A stretch of 64,000 nucleotides of DNA from Gammaproteobacteria bacterium (ex Lamellibrachia satsuma) (lineage in GTDB: Bacteria; Pseudomonadota; Gammaproteobacteria; Chromatiales; Chromatiaceae), in assembly GCA_019623805.1 (NCBI GenBank), contig CP053680.1:2954001-3018000 (forward strand). The letters are read 5' to 3'. The notes under the pieces were generated by a model. That model made no database searches. It had not been told where the DNA came from and saw only the letters and a list, made by a program, of their open reading frames with translations. The position numbers and the translations under genes are program-made. Shown here piece by piece: positions 17,653 to 26,800 of this stretch (within the stretch, counting starts at the first letter, position 1; each line of letters opens with the position of its first letter).

Positions 17653-18599
17653 TACTGCAGCTTCCTCTCAATGGCATTCATCAGATCGCCGGCGATATCC
17701 AGATTGTATTGTCTGTCCAGTTCCCGAATGCAGGTGGGGCTGGTGACATTGATTTCGGTGAGAAAATCGCCGATTACGTCGAGTCCGGCGAAGAGTATGT
17801 CGCGCCGTCTCAGTTCCGGTCCGACTTCGCCGGCAATCCAGTGATCCCGTTCCGACAGTGGTACTCCCTCTCCACGGCCACCGGCGGCCAGATTTCCCCG
17901 GGTCTCACCTTTGGCCGGGATGCGGGCCAAGGCGTAAGGTATGGGTTGGCCGTCCACCATCAGGATGCGCTTGTCGCCTGCGCTGATCTCGGGGATGAAT
18001 CGCTGCGCCATAGTGTATTCAGTGCCGTGACTGGTCAGGGTTTCGATGATGACGCTGACATTTGGGTCATCCTCCTTGATGCGAAAAACTGAGGCGCCGC
18101 CCATGCCGCCGAGGGGTTTGAGGATGATGTCCCTGTGCGCTTTGTAAAAAGCACGGAAATCATCGCTTCTGCGACTCACCAGCGTGGGTGGGCAGCATTG
18201 GGGGAACAGGCTGGTAAAGAGTTTTTCGTTTGCGTCACGCAGGCTGGCAGGGCGGTTGACGACCAGGCAGCCCTGACGCTCCGCCTGTTCCAGCAGGTAG
18301 GTGGTGTAGATGTACTCCATGTCGAAGGGTGGGTCCTTGCGCATCAGCACAACATCGATCTGATCCAGAGGCAGTGTCCGTTTCTCGAAAACTTCGTACC
18401 AACCTGATGGATCGTCGCTGACCCGAATCGTGCGGGTTTCAGCGAGACAGCGCCCCCCTGACAGAAAAAGGCTGGACTGCTCCAGGTAGTGGAGTTCCCA
18501 GCCCCTGGCCTGAGCTGCGAGCAGCATGGCAAAAGTACTGTCTTTTTTGATATTGATGGACTCGATAGGGTCCATGACTACGCCGATTCTGATCTTCAT
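17652..18599 (-). CDS. gshB: Glutathione synthetase
   Basis: 315 residues, the normal bacterial length. It joins gamma-glutamylcysteine and glycine using ATP. ATP-grasp features include LMRKDPPFDMEYIYTTYLLE, the ATP-binding lysine segment ILKPLGGMGGASVF, the glycine-rich loop GETRGNLAAGGRGEG and FLTEINVTSPTCIREL near the end. It is the first gene of the long minus-strand block and shares one base with apbE. A 289-bp divergent region separates it from the exported small protein on the other strand. Confidence 0.96.
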   Translation of the reverse strand: MKIRIGVVMDPIESINIKKDSTFAMLLAAQARGWELHYLEQSSLFLSGGRCLAETRTIRVSDDPSGWYEVFEKRTLPLDQIDVVLMRKDPPFDMEYIYTTYLLEQAERQGCLVVNRPASLRDANEKLFTSLFPQCCPPTLVSRRSDDFRAFYKAHRDIILKPLGGMGGASVFRIKEDDPNVSVIIETLTSHGTEYTMAQRFIPEISAGDKRILMVDGQPIPYALARIPAKGETRGNLAAGGRGEGVPLSERDHWIAGEVGPELRRRDILFAGLDVIGDFLTEINVTSPTCIRELDRQYNLDIAGDLMNAIERKLQ

Positions 18600-18702
18600 G
18601 GTGTCACAGTTTACTTTGGATTTGGGATGGTTTTAAGCGACTTTGCTTTTTTCGTGCAATAAAACAGCGAGGTCGTCACGGTTATCGACAAAGATCCTTC
18701 AA

Positions 18703-18736
18703 ACCTGATGCGAGGAAGGCTAACCTTGATGCGGGG
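18703..18736. repeat. Pair of direct repeats in the gshB divergent promoter region
   Basis: ACCTGATGCGAGG (18703-18715) is followed by ACCTTGATGCGGGG (18723-18736). The cores are about 21 bp apart, two helical turns, as expected of two binding sites on the same face of the DNA. It lies between gshB and the 128-residue exported protein. A role as operator is inference. Confidence 0.35.
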
Positions 18737-18798
18737 TGAACATCTTGCTATTTTTAGTGAATCCAGGATGGTTGGCGTAGGTTGAAGGGGTTCGGCCG

Positions 18799-18804
18799 TA
18801 TAAT
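18799..18804 (+). promoter_or_regulatory. Perfect -10 hexamer TATAAT
   Basis: TATAAT lies 84 bases before the start codon at 18889. No matching -35 sits at the usual 16-18 bp: TTGAAG is 11 bp away and TTGGCG 21 bp away. It is a likely -10 for the small exported protein, and possibly for the genes after it, if an activator replaces the -35 contact. Confidence 0.35.
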
Positions 18805-18888
18805 AAATAGAGATTCGTTGTTCATCCTGGCAGTGTGAGAAGGGCAGCGGTCCGCAATTGTTAAATCATTAACTATTTGAGGTGCGCT

Positions 18889-19275
18889 ATGCCGGTAGGA
18901 TTCAGCCGTCAGAGCGGTTTGGCGATGCTGCGACCGGGTATTTTGTGGTTGCTCTTTCTTATTCCCCTATTTGTGAGCGGCTTGGCTACAGCGGAGGATG
19001 AGGACGATGCCTTCCTCTCCGCCATTGCTGAAGAAGCCAGCAAGGTGGAGCAGAGAGGCGACGTTGGTGGGCAGAGTGAGCAGGCGCCATTGGTTGAAGG
19101 TGGGCCAACCCAGGAGGAATTTGAGGCTAACCTGAAGAGCCGCTACTTGGGCAGTTTTACTTTTTACAGAAAGTTGCCTGGCCGAAGTCAGGAGGAGATC
19201 TATCTCGACTACAAGAGTGGAGCATCCATCGGAGATATTCGCAAAAAGATCATGGATCGATTCCTGCATCGCTAA
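18889..19275 (+). CDS. Small exported protein of unknown function
   Basis: 128 residues. The ATG at 18889 has GAGGTG four bases upstream (18879-18884), which decides the start over a TTG four codons earlier. A signal peptide is clear: a basic start, the core ILWLLFLIPLFVSGLA and a likely cleavage after ATA. The mature part is acidic at first and ends in a compact basic module with FTFYRKLPGRSQEEIYLDY and IRKKIMDRFLHR. I do not recognise the family. It sits 77 bp before an exported rhodanese and ahead of pilG, where Pseudomonas has no gene, so a role with the pilus pathway is possible but not shown. Confidence 0.75.
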   Translation: MPVGFSRQSGLAMLRPGILWLLFLIPLFVSGLATAEDEDDAFLSAIAEEASKVEQRGDVGGQSEQAPLVEGGPTQEEFEANLKSRYLGSFTFYRKLPGRSQEEIYLDYKSGASIGDIRKKIMDRFLHR

Positions 19276-19352
19276 ACATGCAGGGCACTTTCGAATACCG
19301 AGGGCAGCGGCTTTGAATTTCTCAAAATAAGAATAGAATTACGAGGACAGGC

Positions 19353-20084
19353 ATGAAATTATTCGTTAAACATACTTTCGTCATCTTTCTCCTGCTGATT
19401 ATAGTGGGAGTTGCTTCGGCAGATGAGTTAGAGGTAGGTGAAAGCAGTGGTGTGGTTGGCTTGACTGCCGACAAGCCCTATCTTCATGTCATGCATGAGG
19501 GACGTTCCATAAAGGTTCAGCGGGTTCAGGATCCCGACTACGAACTCAAGGGTTATTTTGCCAAGACGGTGCGTAAATGTCCGCCGTTTTGTATCAGGCC
19601 GGAGCAGGCTGATCCTCGGGTGTCGACCATTGGTGAAGTCGAGATCTTCGAGTTTATGGAGACAAAATTGCGGGATGGAGAGGGGCTGCTGATCGATGCC
19701 AGAACTCCCCAGTGGTTTCAGCGTGGAACTATACCCGGCTCTGTCAATATCCCTTTTACCACTCTTTCCAAAGAGGTGGATGCCCCTGAAATGGTGAAGG
19801 CACTGGAGTCGTTTGGTGTCACACGGCGTTCCAGCGTAGGTTTTTTTACCCGTAAAATGGAAGAGATGGGGTTCATGGGTGGGGAGTTGAAGAGCGGTAA
19901 ATGGAATTTTTCCAAAGCCAAGGACTTGGTGTTGTGGTGTAATGGCCCATCTTGTGGTCAGTCTCCCAGGGCGATAAAGGGGCTATTGAAGGTGGGATAT
20001 CCACCGGAAAGGCTTTTTTACTACCGGGGAGGTATGCAGTTGTGGCAGTTGTGGGGCCTGACAACTGTGATTCCTAACAAATAG
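19353..20084 (+). CDS. Exported rhodanese-domain protein
   Basis: 243 residues. A signal peptide (core FVIFLLLIIVGVASA) directs it to the periplasm. A rhodanese domain covers about residues 95-240: LLIDARTPQWFQRGTIPGSVNIPFT, then the active-site strand and loop LVLWCNGPSCGQSPRAIKGL with a candidate catalytic Cys in LWC and a second Cys four residues later. Rhodaneses move sulfur or act as protein-sulfur carriers. The loop is longer than the classic six-residue one. SD-like GAGGACAGG precedes the ATG. It lies between the small exported protein and pilG and may be co-transcribed with either. Confidence 0.82.
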   Translation: MKLFVKHTFVIFLLLIIVGVASADELEVGESSGVVGLTADKPYLHVMHEGRSIKVQRVQDPDYELKGYFAKTVRKCPPFCIRPEQADPRVSTIGEVEIFEFMETKLRDGEGLLIDARTPQWFQRGTIPGSVNIPFTTLSKEVDAPEMVKALESFGVTRRSSVGFFTRKMEEMGFMGGELKSGKWNFSKAKDLVLWCNGPSCGQSPRAIKGLLKVGYPPERLFYYRGGMQLWQLWGLTTVIPNK

Positions 20085-20132
20085 CTGGCCTAATTATGTG
20101 CTGCGCCGCCCCATTATCGAGAGGATGTCAAG

Positions 20133-20537
20133 TTGAGTGCTGAAGATACGGAGACGGATATTTCAGGGGTCAAGGTGATGGTCATTGATGACAGTAAGAC
20201 CATCCGACGTACTGCTGAAAGTCTTCTGAAAAAAGCCGGTTGTGAAGTTATGACCGCTATCGATGGCTTTGAGGCGCTGGCGATGATAGCTGACCATCAT
20301 CCCGACGTTATCTTTGTCGATATCATGATGCCGCGCCTTGATGGTTACCAGACCTGCGCGCTGATAAAGCATAATGAAGTTTATAAAGACATTCCTGTCA
20401 TCATGCTCTCCAGTAAAGATGGCCTTTTTGACCGGGCGCGCGGGCGTATTGTTGGTTCTGAGCAGTACCTGACCAAGCCTTTTACAAAGGATGAACTCTT
20501 GGGTGCGATTAGGCGATATGCCACTAAGGCAGCCTGA
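20133..20537 (+). CDS. pilG: Twitching motility response regulator PilG
   Basis: 134 residues, a single receiver domain with MVIDDSKTIRRTAE, acceptor Asp in VIFVDIMMPRLDG, the switch region PVIMLSSKDG and Lys in YLTKPFTKDEL. PilG is one of two CheY-like outputs of the Pil-Chp system and favours pilus extension. The start is a TTG with GAGAGGA seven or so bases upstream. It is the first gene of pilG-pilH-pilI-pilJ-chpA-chpC. Confidence 0.93.
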   Translation: MSAEDTETDISGVKVMVIDDSKTIRRTAESLLKKAGCEVMTAIDGFEALAMIADHHPDVIFVDIMMPRLDGYQTCALIKHNEVYKDIPVIMLSSKDGLFDRARGRIVGSEQYLTKPFTKDELLGAIRRYATKAA

Positions 20538-20609
20538 TTCAGAGTAATAATCATGGGGGTCGCATAGACTGCGGCCAGCGAGCAAAAGAGCTTTCGGCGC
20601 TTTATATCG

Positions 20610-21050
20610 ATGATAAGAAGATTTTTTAACAGAGACAGGACTCCAAAAGAGCTTGATCAGGCTACTGTGGTACCTGGGGCAAGCGCGGCTACGATATTGA
20701 TCGTGGATGATTCCCCGACGGAGGTGCATGTTCTGAAGAAGATCCTGGAAAAGCAGGGCTTTCAGATTCAGGTGGCGCGCGATGGTCAGGAGGGTGTCGA
20801 TACGGCAAAGCGCATACATCCGGATTTGATATTGATGGATGTGGTGATGCCTATACTGAATGGTTTTCAGGCTACCCGGCAGTTACAGAACGATGAGGGG
20901 ACCGCGAAAATTCCTGTGATCATGGTGACTACGAAAGATCAGGAGACGGATCGGAGTTGGGGGAAACGCCAGGGGGCCAGTGAATACCTAGTCAAGCCGG
21001 TGGCGCCTGCAGACCTGTTGGCCAAGATCAAGGTATTGCTGAATGGCTGA
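20610..21050 (+). CDS. pilH: Twitching motility response regulator PilH
   Basis: 146 residues: a basic N-terminal extension (MIRRFFNRDRTPKE), then a receiver with ILIVDDSPTEVHVLKK, acceptor Asp in LILMDVVMPILNG, MVTTKD and Lys in EYLVKPVAPADL. PilH is thought to act as phosphate sink or to promote pilus retraction. P. aeruginosa PilH is shorter at the N-terminus, so the 28-residue lead is a minor difference. It overlaps pilI by 8 bp. Confidence 0.92.
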   Translation: MIRRFFNRDRTPKELDQATVVPGASAATILIVDDSPTEVHVLKKILEKQGFQIQVARDGQEGVDTAKRIHPDLILMDVVMPILNGFQATRQLQNDEGTAKIPVIMVTTKDQETDRSWGKRQGASEYLVKPVAPADLLAKIKVLLNG

Positions 21051-21609
21051 AATGCTATCTGATCCTATGTTTGATGATCCTGAAGAGCTGGTGCAGCTTT
21101 TACAGGTTATCGAACATCGTAGCAGAGAGTTTGCCCGGGGCCTTCCTCAGCAGGAGCAGGCCGAGGCGCAGTGGGAAGGCGTAATGTTCTTCGTTGGCGA
21201 GCAAAGACTGGTTGCTCCACTCGATGAGATAAAAGAGATCCTTAACTATCCCAGCAATATTACCCCGGTCCCTGGAACGAAATCCTGGATGTTGGGTGTG
21301 GCAAATGTTCGCGGCAATTTGATTCCCGTTATCGACTTGCAATCCTATCTTGTCGGAAATAAAACAGACCGTGGCCGGCGCAGCCGGGTACTGGTTTTTG
21401 CTCATCATGACGTTTTTACCGGTGTCCTGGTGGGTGAAATGGTGGGTATGCGCCATTTCAGCGAAACGATGGCAATTGCCAATCATGGTGTTGTTGGTCA
21501 TATGGAAAAATATGTACGGTTTGGATTTGACCTGGATGGTGAAGTCTGGCCGGTTTTAAGTCTGTTTTCATTGGCGCAGGATCCTGCTTTTCAGGTTGCG
21601 GCCGTGTAA
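21043..21609 (+). CDS. pilI: CheW-like adaptor PilI
   Basis: 188 residues with a CheW domain from about residue 45: [21 protein letters not shown], the [16 protein letters not shown] signature and [12 protein letters not shown]. PilI couples the receptor PilJ to the ChpA kinase. Its start overlaps the end of pilH by 8 bp, so the two are probably translationally coupled. Confidence 0.92.
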   Translation: MAEMLSDPMFDDPEELVQLLQVIEHRSREFARGLPQQEQAEAQWEGVMFFVGEQRLVAPLDEIKEILNYPSNITPVPGTKSWMLGVANVRGNLIPVIDLQSYLVGNKTDRGRRSRVLVFAHHDVFTGVLVGEMVGMRHFSETMAIANHGVVGHMEKYVRFGFDLDGEVWPVLSLFSLAQDPAFQVAAV

Positions 21610-21668
21610 GTCCGTGTCATGCACCGCTTGCAGCGGGGCTTGAAGATGCGCTTTCAGGAGAAAGAGTA

Positions 21669-23699
21669 ATGAAAGTAAGAGGTGCTAAATCACCGTCAAA
21701 CAGGGCCATAACGGTACTTTCCGTACTACTGTTGGTGTCATTGGTTCTGGCGCTGTTGACCTTTGTGCATACCACCAGGCAAGAGTCGTTTGACGAACAG
21801 TACCTGCTAAGAGCCGCTGAACAGAGGATTCTGGCTCAGCGACTGGCTAAATTTTCCCTCCTGGCTGCTCGTGGCGAGCGACAGGCATTCAGTTCCCTGC
21901 AGGGCGTCCGGGACCGCTTTGAGCAGATCATGTGGGAGCTCAAGAATGGCGCACGTTCAGAAGGGTTGCCTCCAGCGCCGGACGAAATGCGCCCAACCCT
22001 TCGTGAGGTCGAAAATACCTGGCTTGAGTTACGCCAGAATGCGGATGAAATTCTTGCCGCGAAAGAACCCACCTTGGCAATTGGCGAGTTTTCCAGCGTC
22101 ATTTCAGAATTTATTCCTCAGCTGCAGGATCTCTCAAATGAGGTTGTGCAGGGCCTGATCAACGAGCAGGCGTCGCCACGTCAAATTTATATCGCCACTG
22201 AACAGCTGATGTTGGCACAGCGAATCGATACCAAGGTGAATGCAGTATTGCTTGGGGGACAGGAGACAGCATCAGCCATTGACCAGTTTAGCCGGGATGG
22301 CGATCGTTTTGGCCGTGTATTGGACGGGTTGTTGGAAGGTGATCCTGACTTGGGCGTGAAAAAAGTAACGAATCCTGCCGCAGAAGCCAGTTTACGGGAT
22401 GTTGCCACCCTGTTCGGCACGATCAACGATCATGCAGAAGAGATTATCGACAGTATTCCGGCGGTACTGCCGGCACTTGAGGCGGCATCTACGGTCGATG
22501 AGGTCAGTGACCGAACCAGTGACAAAGCGGAACAGCTGATCAAGGTCTTTGGTGAATCTCCCGGACGATTTCAGTTGCTTGGTATCAAGGCTGGTCCAGG
22601 CGCGGTGGCACTTTTCGGCGCCGCAGCAGCACTGTTTCTAATCCTGTTGGGCGTGCAGCTCGTTGTTGATGCCCGCCGGCGTGAAGAAGCGAGTAAGCAG
22701 CTGAATGAAAACAACCAGAAGGCGATTCTACGTCTATTGGATGAAATGGGCGATTTGGCGGATGGTGACCTGACCGTGACCGCCAGCGTCACCGAGGATA
22801 TTACCGGTGCCATTGCTGACTCCATTAACTATGCTATCGAGGCCTTGCGGGAGCTGGTTACCACCATCAATGCCACCTCGGAACAGGTCTCGTCCTCGAC
22901 ACAGGAGAGTCGCGCAACCGCAATGCATCTTGCAGAAGCGAGTGAGCATCAGGCGGAGCAGATTACCCAGGCAAATTCCTCCATCAAGGAGATGACGACT
23001 GCAATCGATCAGATGACGAAGGATGCAGCGGAGTCGGCGGAGGTTGCGAAGCGCTCGGTTGATATCGCCAACACGGGCGCTGACACCGTGCGCAACACCA
23101 TCCAGGGCATGGATTCGATCCGTGAGCAGATCCAGGAGACCTCGAAACGAATCAAGCGACTGGGTGAAAGCTCCCAGGAGATCGGGGATATCGTGGAGCT
23201 GATCGATGACATTGCTGATCAGACGAATATTCTGGCCCTGAACGCTGCTATGCAGGCGGCGATGGCAGGTGAGGCGGGTCGCGGTTTTGCGGTGGTTGCG
23301 GACGAGGTACAGCGGCTTGCTGAGCGTTCAATCAACGCAACCAAGCAGATCGAGGCGCTGGTTAAAACCATCCAGGCAGATACCAACGAGGCGGTTATCT
23401 CCATGGAAGCCAGTACCACGGGTGTGGTGAAAGGTGCCAAACTCGCAGAGGATGCCGGCGAAGCCCTGATGGAGATCGAGAACGTTTCGCAGTATATCTC
23501 AGATTTGACGGAGAAAATTTCAGGTTCAGCCAAGATACAATCCGATGAGTCAGCCAGGATTAATGACACCATGGCGGTTATTCAGGAGATTACTACCCAG
23601 ACATCTGATGGCACCAACCAGACCGCGCAATCCATCGGAGAGCTGGCTGATCTCTCTGATGAACTGCAGAAAACTGTTGCCGGTTTCCGCCTCCCGTAA
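21669..23699 (+). CDS. pilJ: Methyl-accepting receptor PilJ
   Basis: 676 residues. The first membrane helix is at about 15-38. A helical periplasmic domain with the PilJ-type repeat ([20 protein letters not shown] and [20 protein letters not shown]) extends to about 300; the second membrane helix is at about 312-333, followed by HAMP and the cytoplasmic signalling helices with the hairpin tip [19 protein letters not shown] and [18 protein letters not shown]. PilJ is the receptor of the Pil-Chp system. AGGAG lies ahead of the ATG. No pilK methyltransferase follows, unlike in Pseudomonas. Confidence 0.94.
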   Translation: MKVRGAKSPSNRAITVLSVLLLVSLVLALLTFVHTTRQESFDEQYLLRAAEQRILAQRLAKFSLLAARGERQAFSSLQGVRDRFEQIMWELKNGARSEGLPPAPDEMRPTLREVENTWLELRQNADEILAAKEPTLAIGEFSSVISEFIPQLQDLSNEVVQGLINEQASPRQIYIATEQLMLAQRIDTKVNAVLLGGQETASAIDQFSRDGDRFGRVLDGLLEGDPDLGVKKVTNPAAEASLRDVATLFGTINDHAEEIIDSIPAVLPALEAASTVDEVSDRTSDKAEQLIKVFGESPGRFQLLGIKAGPGAVALFGAAAALFLILLGVQLVVDARRREEASKQLNENNQKAILRLLDEMGDLADGDLTVTASVTEDITGAIADSINYAIEALRELVTTINATSEQVSSSTQESRATAMHLAEASEHQAEQITQANSSIKEMTTAIDQMTKDAAESAEVAKRSVDIANTGADTVRNTIQGMDSIREQIQETSKRIKRLGESSQEIGDIVELIDDIADQTNILALNAAMQAAMAGEAGRGFAVVADEVQRLAERSINATKQIEALVKTIQADTNEAVISMEASTTGVVKGAKLAEDAGEALMEIENVSQYISDLTEKISGSAKIQSDESARINDTMAVIQEITTQTSDGTNQTAQSIGELADLSDELQKTVAGFRLP

Positions 23700-23807
23700 A
23701 GGCGGGGCGTTTCATCTATTCAGTTCAATGGCGGTTAGGGATACTAGGGGCAAAATGCTGAGCAAAGTTTTTTTTGCGATACGTGAATGGGCTACTGAGG
23801 TACGCTT

Positions 23808-26800
23808 GTGACCAACATTCACGATTTTGGCGCCCTGAACTGGGTCAAAGAGGAGATTGACGAGACCCTTCGTCAGGCGCGACAGGCGCTTGAGGAACGG
23901 ATCGAAGGCGAGGGCGAGGCCTCATCCCTGGAAGTTTGCGCCGATCGGCTACACCAGATATCTGGTGTGTTGCAGATGGTTCAGGCTTATGGCCCCGGCA
24001 TGCTTGCGGAAGAGATGGAGCAGGTCGCACGGGCGATGTATAGCGGAAAGGTGCGGCAGATCGATGACGCTGCCGAAGCCTTGATGCTGGCGCTGATACA
24101 GCTGCCTGACTATCTGGAAAAACTGCAATCCGGTGATTCGGACATTCCGTTCATCGTTTTACCACTGCTGAATGATCTCCGCGCCGTGCGGGAGGCACCG
24201 CTGCTTTCTGAGGCTGCGCTGTTCAATCCTGATCTGGATGATGTCTCGGTGGTTGGCCGTATCACCGGGGAGCCCAATGAGGATCTGCCTGCATTGGCCC
24301 GCCGTTCACGGCACAAATTCCATCTCGGTCTACTCAACTGGTACCGCAAACTGAATGTTGAGAAAGGCTGGAGCTATCTACAGGATGTGGTCGACGAGCT
24401 GGAACGTAGTGCCGGGACTGAGCAGGTCCATCGCCTTATGTGGGTTGCCGGCGCGCTAATCCAGGGTTTGCGTGAATTCACCATCGATTCCGGTATCGCT
24501 GTCAAACAATTGTTTGGCAAGCTGGACCGTCAACTCAAACATATCGTGGATGAAGGTGAGTCGTCATTAGTGAATGACCCACCGAAAGATCTTTTAAAAA
24601 ATCTTCTCTACTATGTTGCTCGCGCAGATTCCGGCAATCCTCGTATTCAGGAGGTCAAAGAGGCCTATCATCTGAATGAGGTATTGCCCAGCGAGGCTGA
24701 TCTGGCGCTGGGCAGGCAGGGCCTGACCGGGGCGAATGAGGATCTCGCCGAGTCGGTTCGGGATGCTATCCACATTGAACTTACCCACGTCAAGGATATC
24801 CTTGACCTGTTCATGCGCGGAGAGCAGTCCCAACCCGGTGCGCTGGCGAAGATGGAGACTCCCCTGCGCAAGTTGGGGGACACCCTTGGTATGATCGGTC
24901 AAGGTGCTCTTCGTACCCGCCTGATTCGGCAGGCTGACCGCGTCCACTCTATTGTTGAACGGGAGACTCAGCCGGAAGAGTTTGAACTGATGGAAATGGC
25001 GGGCGACCTGCTGTTTGTCGAATCGTCTCTGAGCAATATTCACAGTGGAAAGGCCTCCATCGATCACGTAGTCGATGATGGCGGCTGGGGACAGGATCTG
25101 CCCCAGGGCGAATATGAAAGCCTGGTCAGGCAGACCGTTCGCGAAGCAAAAGTGGACATTGCGAAAGCCAAAGAGGCGATCATCAGCTATACCGAAACGG
25201 CACATGATGCCTCGGTGCTTGAGGATGTCTATGATGAATTTCATCGGGTTTACGGCGCCCTGAATCTGCTTGGGTTGGTTGAGCCCGCACGGATACTTGG
25301 CCTGACGGCAGACTTTATCCGCGCTCACCTTATAGAAGATGGACAGATTCCAGAGCGCCAACAGCTGAACTCATTGGCTGATGTCATAAGCAGTATTGAA
25401 TACTTCCTCGAATCTCTGATCGACGGCGCTGGTGACCGAAATGAGATAGTCAGCATTGCAAGAGCGGCACTGGCCGGCTTACTTGAGACGCGTGGCGCAC
25501 TGCCCTCTGAAAAGGCTGAAGCTGTTAGCGATGTGCCGGCACCGGTGGTTCCCCTCCCAGTATCCCCGGAGATAATTCCTGACGAGGAGTCAGAAACTGA
25601 AGAAGCCGTTCCGGTTGAAGCCCTGGAGGTCCCATCCCCTGTAGATGTCATCTCCCAGCAAGTGGAACAGGCTGAGATCGAAGCGTCGACCCAGGAGATC
25701 CCGATTCCGTCGGCAGACAAGCCCGCGCTCGAGGATATCGACTCCGAAATCCTGGAAATTTTTATTGAAGAGGCGCGGGAAGAGCTAGAGGTTATCCAGG
25801 AATACTTGCCTCGTTGGCAGCAGAATCATGATGACAAAGATGCCCTCATCACTTTTCGTCGCTCGTTCCATACCCTGAAAGGTAGTGGGCGGTTGGTGGG
25901 TGCAAAGATCATTGGTGAACTGGCCTGGTCGGTAGAGAATATGATCAACCGGGTGATCGACGAGACCATCGTGGTTACCCCCGAGATTTTCGATCTGCTC
26001 GATACCGTGCAGAATATAATGCCGGAGCTCATCGATTGTCAGGAACGCTCGGTGTTGCCGACAGTTGATGTCGATGCTGTTATCAATCGCGCTTTCGCAC
26101 TGTCCGAAGGGCGTGCGGCGGAATCTGCAACTGCCAAAACGGAAGAGGTGAAACCGCTGCCCGAGCATGGGGAGGAGTCCACTCCTTCTTCGCACTACCC
26201 ATCCGCTGAGGAAGAGATACTCGTCGATACAGATCTGCTTGAAGTGGCTGGTATTGAAGCGTCAGAGGATGCTGATTCTACTGAACCAGTGGTGGAATCA
26301 CCGGCACTGGATCAGATCGATGAAGCTTTGGCCCATCTGGATACTACAGGAGACGAGGTTTCCGGATACGAAGTAGCAATAGAAGAATCAATTGTCGACG
26401 CTTCCCTGGAAGCCGAAGCCGAAGCCGAAGCCGAAGCCGAAGCCGAAGCCGAAGCCGAAGCCGAAGCCGAAGCCGAAGCCGAAGCCGAAGCCGAAGCCGA
26501 AGCCGAAGCCGAAGCCGAAGCCGAAGCCGAAGCCGAAGCCGAAGCCGAAGCCGAAGCCGAAGCCGAAGCCGAAGCCGAAGCCGAAGCCGAAGCCGAAGCC
26601 GAAGCCGAAGCGCCAGAGGAAGTGGTGCCTGCCGCGGATCTGGAAATTGAACTCGATACCGAACTGCTAGAGATTTTTGAAGCGGAGTCGGCGGCGCATC
26701 TCAAAACCCTGGATAAGTTTGTTAGAAAGGCGAAAGCGAGCGCCGAAGGCATGCCGCTGACCGAAAAGGTTTCACGCGCTTTTCATACCCTGCACGGCAG

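Noticed and set aside
26312..26752. Long open frames on both strands over the chpA repeat (Lys-Pro and Ala-Ser repeats).
   Set aside because: They are alternative readings of the (GAAGCC) tract; no ribosome sites, and the frame in use belongs to ChpA.
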